Source: Cheilinus undulatus (lineage: Eukaryota; Chordata; Actinopteri; Labriformes; Labridae). Taken from it: 64,000 nucleotides of DNA. The notes under the pieces are model-generated. The model did no database searches. It saw nothing but the letters and a program-made list of their open reading frames with translations, and was not told where the DNA came from. Position numbers and translations under genes: made by a program. Below, piece by piece: positions 1-47,800 of the stretch (positions within the stretch are counted from its first letter, which is position 1; every line of letters starts with the position of its first letter). The stretch covers positions 54,291,776 to 54,355,775 of the forward strand of contig NC_054867.1 of the NCBI RefSeq assembly GCF_018320785.1, in the 5' to 3' direction.

Positions 1-2351
1 GTTTCAATGTGGTTTCCTCATTAGCATCATTCACCGCCACGATCCTGTACAGTCTTGATGCTGCAGGACTGCTAAGTGACTGCTGGGATTACCTCTGCGA
101 ACAATACATGGTAATTTCTTTCAAGTATTTCTTTTACATGTGCAGGATAATCAGAGCTAAAATACTTAAAACAGACAGAAATGATAAACAGCTATCATCT
201 CTGCATGGTTCCTCTAAATTTCACACACACCTCTGATCAAAGTGATGTTTGACATAAAACAACACAAAGAAAACTGAAGGAGGAACAACGTCAGTGAAAC
301 AACAGAAGAGTCAGACAGAGAGCAGGGAAGAGGACCAGAGGAGGACAAGATTCACAATTATCAACAAGACCAACAGCTGCTGCAACCATACCAACATTTA
401 TGCCATCTTCATCTTCAACTTCATCATCATCATCATCATCATCATCTTTATCAGTCTTATTTGGGTGTTTTCAGCAGAGCTTTGTCGTCAGCCTCCCCTT
501 GATTGTCTAAACAGATTCTGCAGGTCAAACTGATTTTGGTGAATCTGTCTTATATCAGACAATGAGGTGGATTGCAGATGACTCAGGTTCAGCATCTCCA
601 AGTCTGAGGTCCTGGTTTTCTGCTGTATATAGTGGATTACTCCCCCTGGTGAGAAGTGAGTCAGAACCTCATGTAAAGGAGATAAAGCATCTGGATGTTA
701 GGGTTAAGTTTGTTCACTGAAAGGGTCAAATGAAGCACGACATTCACAGGAGGATTGGTGAAGCGTCAGTGGTGACATGGTCTAGCTGGAGATTTAGATA
801 TATGGTCAGAATTGTAAAGTCTAGGATCAGAATTGTTAGGTCTGTGGTCAAGGTCTCTGGGTGTTTGGCCATGATCTCTCAGTCTATGGTTAGGAGCTTT
901 AGGTTTATGATAAAAATCACAGGGACTGTGGTCAGAATCTTTAGGTCTATGGTCATCATCTCTGTGTCTATAGTCAGGAGGTTTAGGTCTAGGGTTGTGA
1001 TTCCTGGGTGGATGGTCATATTCTCTAGGTCTAAAATCACTATCTCTGACTCTATGGTCAGGAGCTATAGGTCTGTTGATAGGGGCTTTGTTCTATAGTC
1101 ATGATACTTTGGTGTATGGTCATGACCTCTTGTTCGTCATGATCCCTGGGTCTATTGTCAGAAGCATCAGGTCTGTGTTCATCATCTGTGGGTCTGTGCT
1201 CAGGAACAGTGGGCATATGCAGATGATTTCTTGGTCTATCAAGCAGAAGTCTTTGGTTAGGAGCATTAGGCCCACTGTCATTATCTCTGGGTCTTTGATC
1301 ATGATCTCTGAGTCAGTGGTCAGGAGCATTAGATCTGTGGTCAGGATCATTAGATCTGTGGTCAGGAGTTTTCTGTTGTCATGATTTTTGGGCCTCAACC
1401 CAAAACCTGAGATCATGATTCCAAATCAATGACATGACACTCAGGAGGGGGTCTTGGCAAATCCCCTGCCACACTGTGATAACCTGCCAAGTTAAACCAA
1501 GTGGAGCCGTGCTGCTCCTTTTAATGGAAACGCCCCATTACAGATATCTGACTGATGGTCATTTTTTCAGGATTTCATTTAAACAAATTATTAAAGGGAA
1601 AAAATATAGCAAACAGAACAGCTATCTTCATTTTACTAGCAACTACGGGTTAGACTAGAGGGCATGGTCTAGACCTGCCCCCCACTGAAAGGGTCTGATG
1701 GGTTGTTATGAACTGGTGCTTTATGAATGAAAACTGACTGATTGATGTGTCCCTCTGTCAGGCACAGGTACTGAGTCAGGGTTTCTCAGGGATCCTGGTG
1801 GTGTTCCATGTCTTGGAGTTTGCTGTTTCTCTCACCGCCTCTGTCTTTGCCTGTAGAGCTATCTTTAACTGCTGTGACAACCAGGTGAGTTCATACTGAC
1901 AGGTACCTGTAGATCTACCTGTAACTGTGACTATTTTGAAATGAAAACACTGAAAATTGAGACTGTGAGCAAACAGGAAACAAACTGATTCTGTGTGGGG
2001 TTGTTCGTCGTTGTCTGATGTTTGTTGATGTTGTGTTTCGTTGTGTAGCAACAGCTGTCCGTCTACTTTAACTCTGGCAATGCTGCCATGGCTGCCCAGG
2101 GTCCACCACCTTTATATACTGCATCTGCCACCATGGCTGTACCGGCCCAATAGGTAGGCCCCCATTATTATAGGAGTGGACCAAAATGGTCACATGATCA
2201 ATTTCTGTGGTTCTGACTGTGGTTTAGTCATTATTAACATTTTCTTCTCTTTGTTTTTGTTGTTGTACAGATTTCCACCTTCCCTAAACCCACAGAGAAC
2301 CAGAACCAGATCCACCCTGGACTCACTGAACCTCCGGCCTACACACGCTGA
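1..2351 (+). CDS. MS4A-like (CD20-like) four-transmembrane protein, 3' part
   Basis: The 3' part of a gene that enters from outside the window. Exons read: (start outside) to 110, 1762-1884, 2049-2153 and 2271-2351, all phase 0 with GT-AG borders. The first piece encodes a hydrophobic helix (NVVSSLASFTATILYSL) followed by a short loop with two cysteines. The second encodes the last helix (SGILVVFHVLEFAVSLTASV) and a juxtamembrane stretch ending FNCCDNQ. The third is a cytoplasmic tail rich in Ala and Pro. Helix spacing, the FHVLEF motif and the Cys pair after the last helix resemble MS4A family members, which are small tetraspanning membrane proteins. An in-frame TAG is the last codon of the third exon (2151-2153); the 2271-2351 exon continues the frame for 26 residues, ending PPAYTR and TGA. 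Family is inferred from pattern only; the paralog cannot be named. Confidence 0.72.
780..1395. repeat. Degenerate intronic minisatellite (MS4A-like gene)
   Basis: About 600 bp of imperfect tandem copies of a roughly 22-25 bp unit of the type AGGTCTATGGTCAGGAG. Copies diverge by substitutions and small indels. It lies wholly inside the 111-1761 intron. Reading frames across it are by-products of the repeat. The rest of this intron, apart from a short CATCAT run near 420-450, shows nothing I can name. Confidence 0.75.
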
Positions 2352-2775
2352 AGAAAACACCTGCTTTAAAAAGAATCACATGAGAATAACATGATAATGA
2401 TGAAAGATAAGCATGAGAATAACATGAGAATAACAGGATATTAATACAATATTATCTCGACATGAACACTCAGTGTGAAATTGGAATATTTTTTCAAAAC
2501 ATTGATGAGACAAATTGAAAAAGGTCAGATTAAAAATCACAACATTAATATAAAATGTTTTACACTCCATCACTGATGAAGATGAACCCTAAAGAATAGA
2601 TAATAATAATGAGATGTATTTACTTTAATAGAGGCTGTACAGAGACTAAAAGCACTAAATCACAAATTTATTTATTTTTTATTTTATATGATAAACATGA
2701 TTTCATCACTGAGCTTGTTGTGATAAAAGTGTTTCTGTATGAAAAATAAAAATGTTCTTTGCTAAAATCGTCATT
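2352..2775 (+). other. 3'UTR and poly(A) signal of the MS4A-like gene
   Basis: AT-rich non-coding sequence after the TGA at 2349-2351. An AATAAA hexamer lies at 2745-2750, a plausible polyadenylation signal. No other transcript signal is visible here. Confidence 0.5.
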
Positions 2776-4699
2776 TTCTTCACAGAACAGAACACTGAGA
2801 TAAAGATATCAGTGAAACTTCAGACAGAAAAATGTGAAAATTGAGCAAAAAATTCCAAACTACAGTTTATGTCTAATGAACCTGTAGGTTCTTTACAGAT
2901 GACGCCACTCAGCAGAACAGAACTCTTGATGGGGGGCAGGAGGTGATTTCTGCATACACTACCAAAAGCCCACATTAGAGCTGTTTGACTCTGACAGGAG
3001 GTCAAAGTCAGAAAATAAACACATCTTTAAAGCTGTAGTAATTATTTACAGATATACGATCTATTTTTGGTGTTGTATGCCCTCAAAAACAACACAACCC
3101 GTTGGGATCTAGTTATTAAAGCCATCTAACAGAATAACACACTTATGCAACGCCTCCTCACGCTTCACTCTCACTTAAGGAAAACCAGCAAGGGACGATG
3201 CTCCAGCCAATGAGGAGGCTAGTACTCGCAGCCAATCAAGGCTTAGGTCAGAGGGAGCGTTCCTATTGGCCACTGTAGTAGGTGCGCTTCCGCCTCTCAG
3301 CTCAGTGAGAAGTTGATACAATGGTGGAGTTACCGGTTCAGTCCTATGTAGGATTTGTTCACGCTGACATGAAGTGTTTTCTAACCTGTAATTTGGCCGT
3401 TGATTTCAGTGGAAAAGCAGAGCAGAATCACTCCACCAGAGCTTTGCCACCATTAGTATTGGATTCAGCAGACATGCGCATTCGTAAAGAGGTATGTGAG
3501 AAGAGGGGCGGAGCTCAAACAGGGAGAAGAACAGGAAGGGAAGGGGAGTAGAGAACGCATCACTCTCATCTGCTGTTGCGTACTCAAGCTTTAATTGTTA
3601 AACTTCTTCTGTGTCCTGAAAGTCCAGAAATATTCCAGAAAAATAAAGAAATAGAAACTCAGAGAAACGGCAGCAGGATGGGATTTAGTGGGGTTCCTCT
3701 GCTCTAAAAGTCTGAGGGCTTTGTGCACCTCAGCAGCAGTGATTCATCTAAAACTAAATAACTGAGGAACAGTTACCTGATGTTCAGGACAAACACAAGT
3801 TTTTCTTTCCATGTTTGACTCAGTAGAGTGGTGCAGGAACATGGAAGTAAGTTAGCATTTTAGCACTTCTGGTTCCCTCGTCTGAAAGTATCTGGTACCC
3901 CTTTTTGTGCTGTTGTTTGACTTGTTTCAATAAATTGTTTGAGATGAGGAAATCGCCATTGCATTCCAAAACTATAGAGTGGTGTAGTCATGGCGTAATT
4001 TTGTAGGCAAACCTGGAAGTTCATGTAGCATGGGTTGTATTGGTGTAAAATCTGACCAGGAGTGTCTACACTTTGACCCAAGTACTGACGTTAAGTTTAA
4101 TGTTAAGATACGTTATCTGTGTTTAAATAAAGATTACCAGCCAGCTCATATTTATGATTAGTGACATGACCAGGCTGTGGACTTCACTGTGGAATATTTT
4201 GAAGGAACGTGGTCAGTCAGTCGTTATCACTGAGTCATTAATACAGCTGTAATAAATGTTTATTATAACTGATTTAGGACCAAATACAACCGGGACCTTT
4301 GACCTTTAAACTCAGGGTTGATCGGTTTTCTGTTTCAGTGAATAGAAAAGGGTTTTTTTTGTTTGTTTGTTTTTGTTTTTTTTTATCAAGACCTTCCAGT
4401 TTTAATCAAATGCATATTAAAATATTTAAAATCTGACATTTTGACTTTAAGTTTTGGTAAAAGTTGAGCTATTTAAAAAAAAAACCTCTGATAAATACCA
4501 ATTTAAAAGAAATGAATATGAAATATTATCAATCTGATGATGGATTTCTGGAAGTACAGGAAAAACTGTGAATACTAGACACACACGGTTATTTATCAGA
4601 AATAAGCAGTCCTTCTTTAAGATGACAGGACCAAAATTGGCCTCAAGTTCAATTTGTGGTCCCTGCATTAGAAACCTGATGCCCCTTTCTTTGACTCCT
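2776..4699. other. Intergenic DNA, no gene recognised
   Basis: Between the MS4A-like gene and cacna1s. Around 3160-3300 there are several CCAAT/ATTGG motifs in a GC-richer stretch, which may belong to a promoter or a degraded transposon. The short open frame at 3321-3551 has no recognisable domain and I do not call it a gene. A T/TTTG-rich run lies near 4350-4385. Confidence 0.5.
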
Positions 4700-5214
4700 G
4701 AACAGACATAAATAACCCTGCAGTGAGGGCCGGCTGCAGTCCGGCCTATTGTCTATATTTACTCTGTCACCGCACAGCTGCTCAGAATACAAATCCCCAA
4801 TACGTCACGCCGACAGCTGCCATTCCACTGAGAGCCCTGAGAAACCAGCGACTGGCAGAGAAACTCAGACAGAGCCCCGAGAAACCAGCGACTGGCAGAG
4901 AAACTCAGACAGAGCCCTGAGAAACCAGCGACTGAAAGATAAACTCGCAGAGAAACCAGGTCAGAATCTCAGAGAAACACCGACCACTGTTAGAAAACCT
5001 CAAGGAAATACTTGGAGAGAAACCAACAGAGAACACTGATAGAGAACCTCAGAGAGACACGGGTCGCCAACAGAGAACCTCTCGATCATCAGAGGAGCTC
5101 TGAGAGATGGAACTGAGCAGAACCATGCTGATCACGACTAAGGAGATTTGCTGATAAACCTGAATACCATCCTCATCAGTCCGTCTGGAAACTAAAAGCC
5201 CTCCAGGATCCATC
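4700..5214 (+). promoter_or_regulatory. cacna1s: Probable promoter and 5'UTR of cacna1s
   Basis: The 500 bp before the cacna1s start codon contain an AT-rich TATA-like CATAAATAA at 4707-4715 and two CAGCTG E-boxes (4775-4780, 4814-4819), the site type bound by myogenic bHLH factors. The 5'UTR would run through a 40-bp tandem repeat. The transcription start is not defined by sequence alone, and this is inference from position and motifs. Confidence 0.35.
4831..4950. repeat. 40-bp tandem repeat in the cacna1s leader
   Basis: Nearly identical copies start at 4831, 4871 and 4911, with core GAAACCAGCGACTGGCAGAG, and degenerate further copies continue toward 5060. The region lies just upstream of the start codon, so it may be transcribed as 5'UTR. 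Confidence 0.85.
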
Positions 5215-39960
<34,746 letters not shown>

Positions 39961-40391
39961 CAACGTTACCACCTCACTAAAACATGAGCTTAATTATAGA
40001 CTGGTTAAATTTATCCCAAACATCTGATATTTATGATCAGGGAGAGATGGTAATGTTTTACCTTTATTTGGAAAAGAGGGAGGAGCCATGTTTGATCTTA
40101 CTCCAGTCCAAATGTTGCCTATGACATCATGTAAGAGTCCAGCCTTTTATTCTTTGATGTTTCTGTAACAAAGATCTGATATAAGCACTTCTAAATCAGA
40201 TTTTCCTCCTGACATCACTCAGTTTTGTTTCCTTTGAGCTGTTCTCACCCCTCTCCAAGATGTCCGCCATGTAAACATACGTCTCATATATCAATGTTGT
40301 CATGGCTAATGCTAATGCTAATATCTGCTGAATCGCTTATCCACCCTGATGCTAACGTGACTTTACATCCAATGATTTTCTCCTCAGGTGG

Positions 40392-43300
40392 TCAGTGCCC
40401 ACCCACAGGTAGTCGGGGGAGACAGATGTAGGCGGCGCCAAACAGGTTTATGTTGATAGGGTTTCCATCCAATCGGATGTCCTCCAGGTTTCTACGTATG
40501 AAGTTCCTGTCATGGCTGTTACAGAACGTGTCCACATGGAGGGACTGGATATTGTTGTTCTGGGGAGAAAAAATCAGGTCTGATCAATACAATGATTGAT
40601 TAGTAAATAATCAGAAAATAAAGATTTATGGAGAAGAAAACAATGGTTGATAGAACCAAGAGAACGTAGTCTATAAAGAACCTGAAGGACATAGTTTGTA
40701 AAACCAGGAGAACATATTTTAAAGAACTGGAGAAGGTAGTCCAAAAAAACAGGAGAACATAGTTTAAAGAACCTGAAAGAACATAGTTTAAAGCACTAGG
40801 AGAATGTAGTCTAAAAAACTTGGAGAAAGTAGTCTAAAGACCCTGAAGAACATCGTCTAAAGAACCTGGAGAACATAGTCTAGAGAACTTAGAGAATGTT
40901 CTTTAAAAAACCTAGAGAACGTAGTCTAAAGAACTTGGAGAATGTTGTTGAAAGAACATAGAGAACATAGTCAAAAGAACTTAGAGAATGTTGTTGAAAG
41001 AACCTAGAGAACATAGTCAAAAGAACTTAGAGAATGTTGTTGAAAGAACCTGGATAACGTAGTCTAAAGAACTTGGAGAATGTTGTTGAAATAACCTGGA
41101 TAACGTAGTCTAAAGAACTTGGAGAATGTTGTTGAAATAACCTGGATAACGTAGTCTGAAGAACTTAGAGAATGTGGTTGAAAGAACCTAGAGAACGTAG
41201 TCTGAAGAACTTAGAGAATGTGGTTGAAAGAACCTAGAGAACGTAGTCAAAAGAACTTAGAGAATGTTGTTGAAAGAACCTAGAGAACGTAGTCTAAAGA
41301 ACTTGGAGAATGTTGTTGAAAGAACCTGGAGAACATAGTCAAAAGAACTTAGAGAATGTTGTTGAAAGAACCTGGATAACGTAGTCTAAAGAACTTGGAG
41401 AATGTTGTTGAAATAACCTGGATAACGTAGTCTAAAGAACTTGGAGAATGTTGTTGAAAGAACCTGGAGAACATAGTCAAAAGAACTTAGAGAATGTTGT
41501 TGAAAGAACCTGGATAACGTAGTCTAAAGAACTTAGAGAATGTTGTTGAAATAACCTGGAGAACATAGTCTAAAGAACTTGGAGAATGTTGTTGAAAGAA
41601 CCATTGAGAACGTAGTCTAAAGAACCTAGAGAACGTAGTCTAAGGAATCTGGACGATGTGGGATAACAAAACAAAGGGAGTAATCTAAAGACAAGTGGAA
41701 CATAGTCTAAAGAACCAGGAGAACATAGTCTTTATAGGTTATTACAGAAGTGTAGGTGTTGGCATACCTGCAAGTGTAGCGCTCTCAGACTGAGTGGCAA
41801 AGGGGCGGGAACATAATCCAGGAGATTGTTGGACAGGTAGAGGAATTGAAGTTGACTCATTTCCTGCAGAGAGAAGCACACACTGTAATACACAGGAATG
41901 TCCACCAGGGGAGCTCTGCTGCAGCATTACACCATTACACAGTGGTAGAATCAAATCCAAGTGTCCTGATGCCTCTGCTCTAACAGGTTTAAATCAGCTG
42001 AGGTTGATAAATAGTCTGTTGTCCTGCCAGCCTTCACCCAGGTGATCTGTCTCCATGACAACAGATTAATCACCGTGAAGAGTCTCTAACCTGACATACC
42101 ACAGAGCTCCTCTGCTCCGTCTAACCAATCACCTTGGTTCTTACCTTAAAACCCTCTGCGTGGACGCCGCGGCTGCTCAGCTGGTTGTTCCTGACGTCGA
42201 GGACTTTCAGAGAGCGAGGGAGCTCAGGTAGCATCTTTAGGTTATTATCAGCTAACAGCAGGTCCTCCAGGTGAGACAGAGACAGGAAGACGTCCTCGTC
42301 CATCTCTGAGATCCTGTTCCCTGATAGGTTGACGGACTGGAGCCGCTCTGGAGAAACAAGCAAACAAACAAAAAAAACAAAACATCAATACATTCATTGA
42401 CTATGGATGCTTTAAATTACCAACATAGAAAACACATCCCATTTCCATGAAAGTAGTGACTGATATCACATGTGCATGTGTGCTGTTTTCTCTAAGTTAG
42501 GGAATTAGAGGTTTCTGACTGTTCAACCACGGTCCTGTACTGCTCTGGCCTTGTGATGACCATCCTCCAGACCTGGCCTCCAGGCCTTCAGCTTGTTCAC
42601 CACCTATCGAGTCTCAACAGTTGGTGGACCACAGCTTACAGTTGGGTCCTCATCACTGAGTCTGCAGCATCCATTTGGAGCTCATGACTGGGAAGATCTG
42701 CCAGATACAACTCCTCACAGTAGCCAGACCACGGTTCCCTGACATCTGACTCCTCTATAATGGCGGTATCATTAGGTGCCTCTACTGCAGAGCAGCATGG
42801 AGAGGATGCAGCTTACTTGAGGCTCTGTATGGCCCTGTAAGCCGGACAGGCATTACTTGTGCCTCAGTTGTCTCACACAGGCCGTGAACCCTGGCCTCCA
42901 CATCTCTTCTCATCACCCTTGCAGCCTCACACCTCAGTCTCCTGCCCAGTTCAGTTTTGCCATCAAGTCTTGCCCTGGGATTGTCCTCAATAGCTGGGTT
43001 TCCATTACGTTTTTTCGCAAAATAAAAAGCGTTATTTCTTAAATCTCGATTAAGTACAGTTGTGCTTTGAATGCGTTTCCATTGAAGGGAGTTTTGGGCA
43101 TAGGCCTTGCAGTTCTCATAAAATCTCATCTCGCGTGAACCCGCTGCAGGGAAGCTTGTGGCTCAAAACCTGTTGTGTGTCGGTACGGTTTGGTTATGCC
43201 GGTTGCCTTGATAATTATGAACAAAGACGAAGGCAACAGATAATAGTTCAGAGGTAAAGTCCGTATGTGTGGCAAAAGCCATGCATAAGGGTAGAAGTAT

Positions 43301-45309
43301 GATGTTAAGAAAAGTCTCGTCTCTTCTTCTGTCTACACGTACCGCGCCATGTTGTCTCGGAGTGACTGGTCATGTGACACCATACGTCACGTCCCGTGAC
43401 TTGTAAATGCAGAAAAGGTGTTTCCATTGCACTTTTGTGATATATATTCTTTATCGAAACACCTGAAAAACCTCCTCATGAAAGCGTAAAAACTTTTTTG
43501 CGATATTTTAGGGTTTTTTTGAAATTCAGGTGTTTCCATTACCAGTTTTTTATTGCGCTATTTCGATTTTGTGCATTTTCAAGTGTAATGGAAACCCAGC
43601 TAATGATACAATGTTTTCTCAGGGATGAGGCCCCCCCCTCTGCCTCGGTAACCTCAGGATGCATTCACTGGCAGCAGCAAGGGTACCAGACCCGAAGTCC
43701 GCTCAGAGAGACCCAGGACCTAAAGAGGTATCTGGTGTTCCAAGAGTGGCAGAGCCCAACCGCATACTTCTGTACAACATCTGACTCCCCAAGCCAACTG
43801 ACATCCAATCTGATTTGTCCAGAGTCCACTTTCCAGGGGCATCTCAGCTGCAATTTCAGGGTTGTGACCTAAATGCAATGGGCACTACTAAAGAACTGGG
43901 CACTCCTGAAAACCCGTCAGTCCCTGAAAAGCCCCCAGCATCCGCTTACAAGTCTATGGTTAATCTGTTTCTTCGTTCTTCGACGTCACCAAGAACAACT
44001 GAGACATCATCACCAGGGACAGAATCTACCACCGAGGTGAGTGCAGAGCACTTCTATCGCAGAGAGTTCACTCACCCCTGTTGGAGCATAGACTGTGGCA
44101 AACCAGACCAAACCCAATGAATGGGTCAGTCTGGCGTGCAGTAAAAGCTCTAGATCGACCTTACCTCCAGTATCAAGGCGGCAAGTTGGCTTGAAACCAC
44201 CAGTACCACCAGTGTGGCACCCAACAGCACAGCCAGACCAGTAGAAGGTGTATCCACCCACACTAGTCTCACCTGGGCCAGGGTGCCTCAACTCAGAGAG
44301 GGAAAACGAGCCAAGTCAGCTTCCTCGACGTCGCAGGTATGTGAGATTCCTCCTGAAGAGAACTCATGTTCCAGGTACTGACCCGGATTGACTGGCTCAG
44401 GTTGACTGGAACCAGTTCATAGGATACCCAAGGGCTTTGTTCCGCCGCCTTCATGCGATGTGCAGCTCATCTAACAGCTGCAGCATCAGGAGTACTACGC
44501 AGAGGCTCCGGAGGTAAGGGACCCTTGACCCCCCTTGATTGGTTGATTAGTTCATTGATCAATTGATTGGTTTCTTACTCAGGTAGCTGAAGTCAGTGTT
44601 CTTGACGTGTCGGATCCTATTGAATCGCCCGTAGAAGCGTGTTGTGTCTTTGGGAAGGGGCGGGATCTGGTCTAGACTGATATCATCACAGTAGACGCTC
44701 CCACTGATACAGACGCACAGCAAACAGGTAGGCATACCTGCAGATAGACAGGTAGACAGGGGGAGGAGCTTAACACTGGGGATAAAGGTGGTAAACAGGT
44801 GTATGAACTGACTTAGGAACCTACCCAGACCGCTGTCAGGTCCAAACAGACCTGGGACCTTAAAATCCAGAGTGGGGGGGTGGGTGGGGAGGGAGGGCTG
44901 AGTGGGTGGAGTCATGTCTTCCTCCTCCTCCTCTTCAGGTGTGGGTGGGGGGGCAGGAGGGGCGGTGTCAGGGACCAGAGGGCTGACCTCAATCTGCCAG
45001 AGAGAGAGAGAGAGAGAGACCATAACCATGGTTATAGATCTATTAGAGTCATCATTATCACTGATCCCAACCCCCCCCACAGACCTCCTGGTCCAGGTCC
45101 TCGTAGTCGTAGCTGTCCCCATAGATGTTGGCGTCCAGGTTATCCCAGTCCACTTCAGCTGTCAGGTCGTAGTTCTCCAGGTCAAACACCTCTCCATCAG
45201 GTTCACCTGGGGGGGCCGAGAGGGCAGGGAGGGGGCCCAAAACCACCAGAACCAAGGCCAGCGCCAGGACCCCCATTAGAGACCCCCTCAGCTCAGACAT
45301 GGAGACCAC
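40392..45309 (-). CDS. optc: Opticin, class III small leucine-rich repeat proteoglycan
   Basis: Six coding exons on the minus strand: 45300-45085, 44993-44825, 44737-44579, 42347-42145, 41863-41768 and 40559-40392; the first exon starts at 45309 after acceptor CTCAGCAG. They total 1011 nt, or 336 residues (human 332). ATG at 45298-45300 begins a signal peptide (MGVLALALVLVVLGPLPALS). An acidic Tyr-rich segment follows (DSYDYEDLDQE), like the sulfated N-terminus of opticin, then a Pro/Thr-rich mucin-like stretch with a run of six Glu. The class III SLRP cysteine cluster is CLLCVCISGSVYC (C-x2-C-x-C-x6-C). Leucine-rich repeats follow (LQSVNLSGNRISEMD, LEDLLLADNNLKMLP, LQFLYLSNNLLDYVP, LEDIRLDGNPIN), and the end CLPRLPVGGH resembles the human end. 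Opticin is a secreted vitreous and extracellular matrix protein that binds collagen and proteoglycans. Confidence 0.95.
40620..41740. repeat. 46-bp minisatellite in the last optc intron
   Basis: About 24 copies of a unit combining GAACTTAGAGAATGTTGTTG, AAAGAACCTAGAGAACG and TAGTCTAAA. Copies between 40900 and 41600 are highly similar, while the left part is diverged. It fills nearly the whole intron between 40560 and 41767. Confidence 0.95.
42991..43602. mobile_element. 612-bp MITE with perfect 18-bp terminal inverted repeats
   Basis: The left end TAGCTGGGTTTCCATTAC (42991-43008) is the exact reverse complement of the right end GTAATGGAAACCCAGCTA (43585-43602). The outer TA is probably the target duplication, as in Tc1/mariner-type elements. 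Internal GTGTTTCCATT motifs occur as subterminal copies (about 43073, 43420, 43531). It has no transposase. It lies inside the optc intron between exons 3 and 4. Confidence 0.9.
43603..44550. other. Rest of the optc 42.3-44.6 kb intron, probable old transposon
   Basis: GC-moderate sequence on both sides of the MITE (42500-42990 and 43603-44550) has the look of degraded coding-type transposon DNA, with patchy open frames on both strands. No domain can be recognised, so no family is assigned. Confidence 0.3.
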
Positions 45310-46129
45310 CTGCTGAGATGGGGAAGAGGTTCAAATGTAGGCCTTCAGCTCTAATGTGACTGTGGTAATGTTGGTAATGTAGTCTTCACTGAATTAAAGG
45401 AAAACTGTTCATTTATACAGTCACCAACCTCTCAAAACCAAACTGACCTGCTGGTCTCAAACAGACCCGAGAGAGAATCTTTAGACTGGTTTATCAGACC
45501 AGAAAGGAATTCTCCAGAGAAGGTCTCATTAATTTATCCATCTGATAATGAACCATGCTGCTTATCCCAACAAAAAAACATCTAAACCTTTAACTGGCTC
45601 TGGCTGGCTGAGTGGGAGAACATTCTGGTCTCTGAGAAAGTTAACAACAACAGGGATTACTTTAAAACACAATAATACGTGTTATTGCAACAACCTCCAG
45701 GAGAGGGAGCCAAAGACAAAGACTAAAGAGTCTACCCAGGCTGACCACAGTTTAAAAGTAATGAAGGATAGGGATCAACCATCTAAAACAGATTAAAGGC
45801 CAGGACTACAGACGGACAGAAATCCACATCAGCTACACTTAAGAAAATACAGAAAACTAAAGTAAAAAAGTTTAATGATCAAAGGTCTGAATGTCTGTTG
45901 GGAATCAGGAAGTGGAAGACAGCCATGAGGAATGAATGTGAGCAGAGAAGAATTAGTACTTTACAGCTCTGAAAGTAAACTGGGATTTTTACCACAGTTT
46001 AAATGTTTTATGTGGAGAGGAGGTGATCCAGATCACTAATACTCAGTGCAGTAGACCTCCTAGTGTGGTCTAGCCAGATGACGGGAGACCAGAGCAAAGT
46101 CCAAAACTAGACTGCACCAAACCAAACCA

Positions 46130-47800
46130 ATCAATCCTTGCCTTTAATGATGATGCCATCAAATCTTATAAAACATTCCAACCATGCTGTTTAAGCTGAT
46201 GACATCAAATCTTATCAAACATGTAATCCTTGCCTGTACAGATGATCACATCAAATCTAATAAAACATTCCATCCTTGCTTTTAAAGATGATGTCATCAA
46301 TGCTTACTAAACATCCTGTCTTGCCTCTAATTATGATATCAATGCTCGTAAAAAGTTCATCCCTTCCTTTAAAGATCATACCAAAACTTAAAACACATTC
46401 CATCCATGCCTTTAAATTTGATGTCATCTACGCTTATAAAACATCCTACCTTGCATTCAAAGATTATATCAATATTTGTAGAAAATTCCATCCGTGCCTT
46501 TTGATGATCATATCTAAGTTTATAAAACATTCCATTCCTGATTCTAAAGCTGATGTCTTTGAAGCTTTTATAACATTCCATCCTTACATTTTAAGATGTC
46601 ATCAAAGCTTATAAAGCATCCTTTTTAGTTTTTAGAGATGACATCAAAGCTTGTAAAAAAAATCCCTCCTTTAAAGAGCATATCAAATCTTGTAAAACAT
46701 TCCATCCTTGCCTTTAAAGATGATGTCATCAAAGCTTATAAAACATTCCATTCTTGCCTTTAAGATTATGTCACCAGAGCTTATTAAACATCTTGTCTCA
46801 CATTAGGAGATGAAATCAAAGCTTATAAAACAATACATCCTTTTTTAAAGAGCATATCAAATTGTATATAAAACATACTATTCTTGCCTTTAAAGTTGAA
46901 GTCATTAAAGCTTAAAAAAACATTCCAACCCTACCTTTAAAGATGATGTCAACAAAGCTTAAAAAAACATTTCATCCCTACCTTTAAAGATAATGTCAAC
47001 AAAGCTTAAAAAACATTTCATCCCTACCTTTAAAGATGATGTCAACAAAGCTTAAAAAGCATTTCATCCCTACGTTTGATGATGATGTCAACAAAGCTTA
47101 AAAAAACATTCCATCCCTACCTTTAAAAATGATGTCATCAAAGCTTATTAAACATTCCATTCTTGCCTTTAAAGATGATGTCAACAAAGCTTAAAAAAAA
47201 AGGTTTCGTCCCTGCGTTTGAAGATGATGTCAACAAAGCTTAAAAAAACATTCCGTCCCTACCTTTAAAAATGATGTCATCAAAGCTTATAAAACATTCC
47301 ATCCTTTCCTTTAAAGATGATGTCATCAAAGCTTATAAAACATTCCATCCTTGCCTTTAAAGATGATGTCATCAAAGCTTACAAAACTTGTTTTCTAACC
47401 TTTAGAGAAGACATCAAAGCTTATAAAACATTCCATTCTTGCCTTTTAAAGATGATGTCATCAAAGCTCAAAAAAAAATTTCGTCCCTACGTTTGTAGAT
47501 GATGTCATCAAAGCTTAAAAAGAACAATCCATCACTACCTTTAAAGATGATGTCATTAAAGCTTAAAAAACATTCCAACCCTACCTTTAAAGATGATGTC
47601 AACAAAGCTTAAAAAAACATTCCAACCCTACTTTTAAAGATGATGTCAACAAAGCTTAAAAAAACATTTCATCCCTACCTTTAAAGATGATGTCACCAAA
47701 GCTTAAAAAGAACAATCCATCCCTACCTTTAAAGATGATGTCATCAAAGCTTATAAAACATTCCATCCTTGCCTTTAAAGATGATCAGGCCCCCAGTTAT
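46130..47800. repeat. About 47-bp minisatellite in the first optc intron
   Basis: About 30 copies with CCTTTAAAGATGATGTCATC, AAAGCTTATAAAACATTCC and ATCCTTG. It lies between the probable leader exon and the first coding exon of optc. The inverted version of the same unit forms the array at 57.7-58.5 kb. Confidence 0.93.

Noticed and set aside
3321-3551. 76-residue frame upstream of cacna1s
   Set aside because: No domain, no splice context and no similarity I can recognise.
44880-45359. Plus-strand frames of 125-159 residues opposite optc
   Set aside because: Shadows of the GC-rich optc exons on the other strand.
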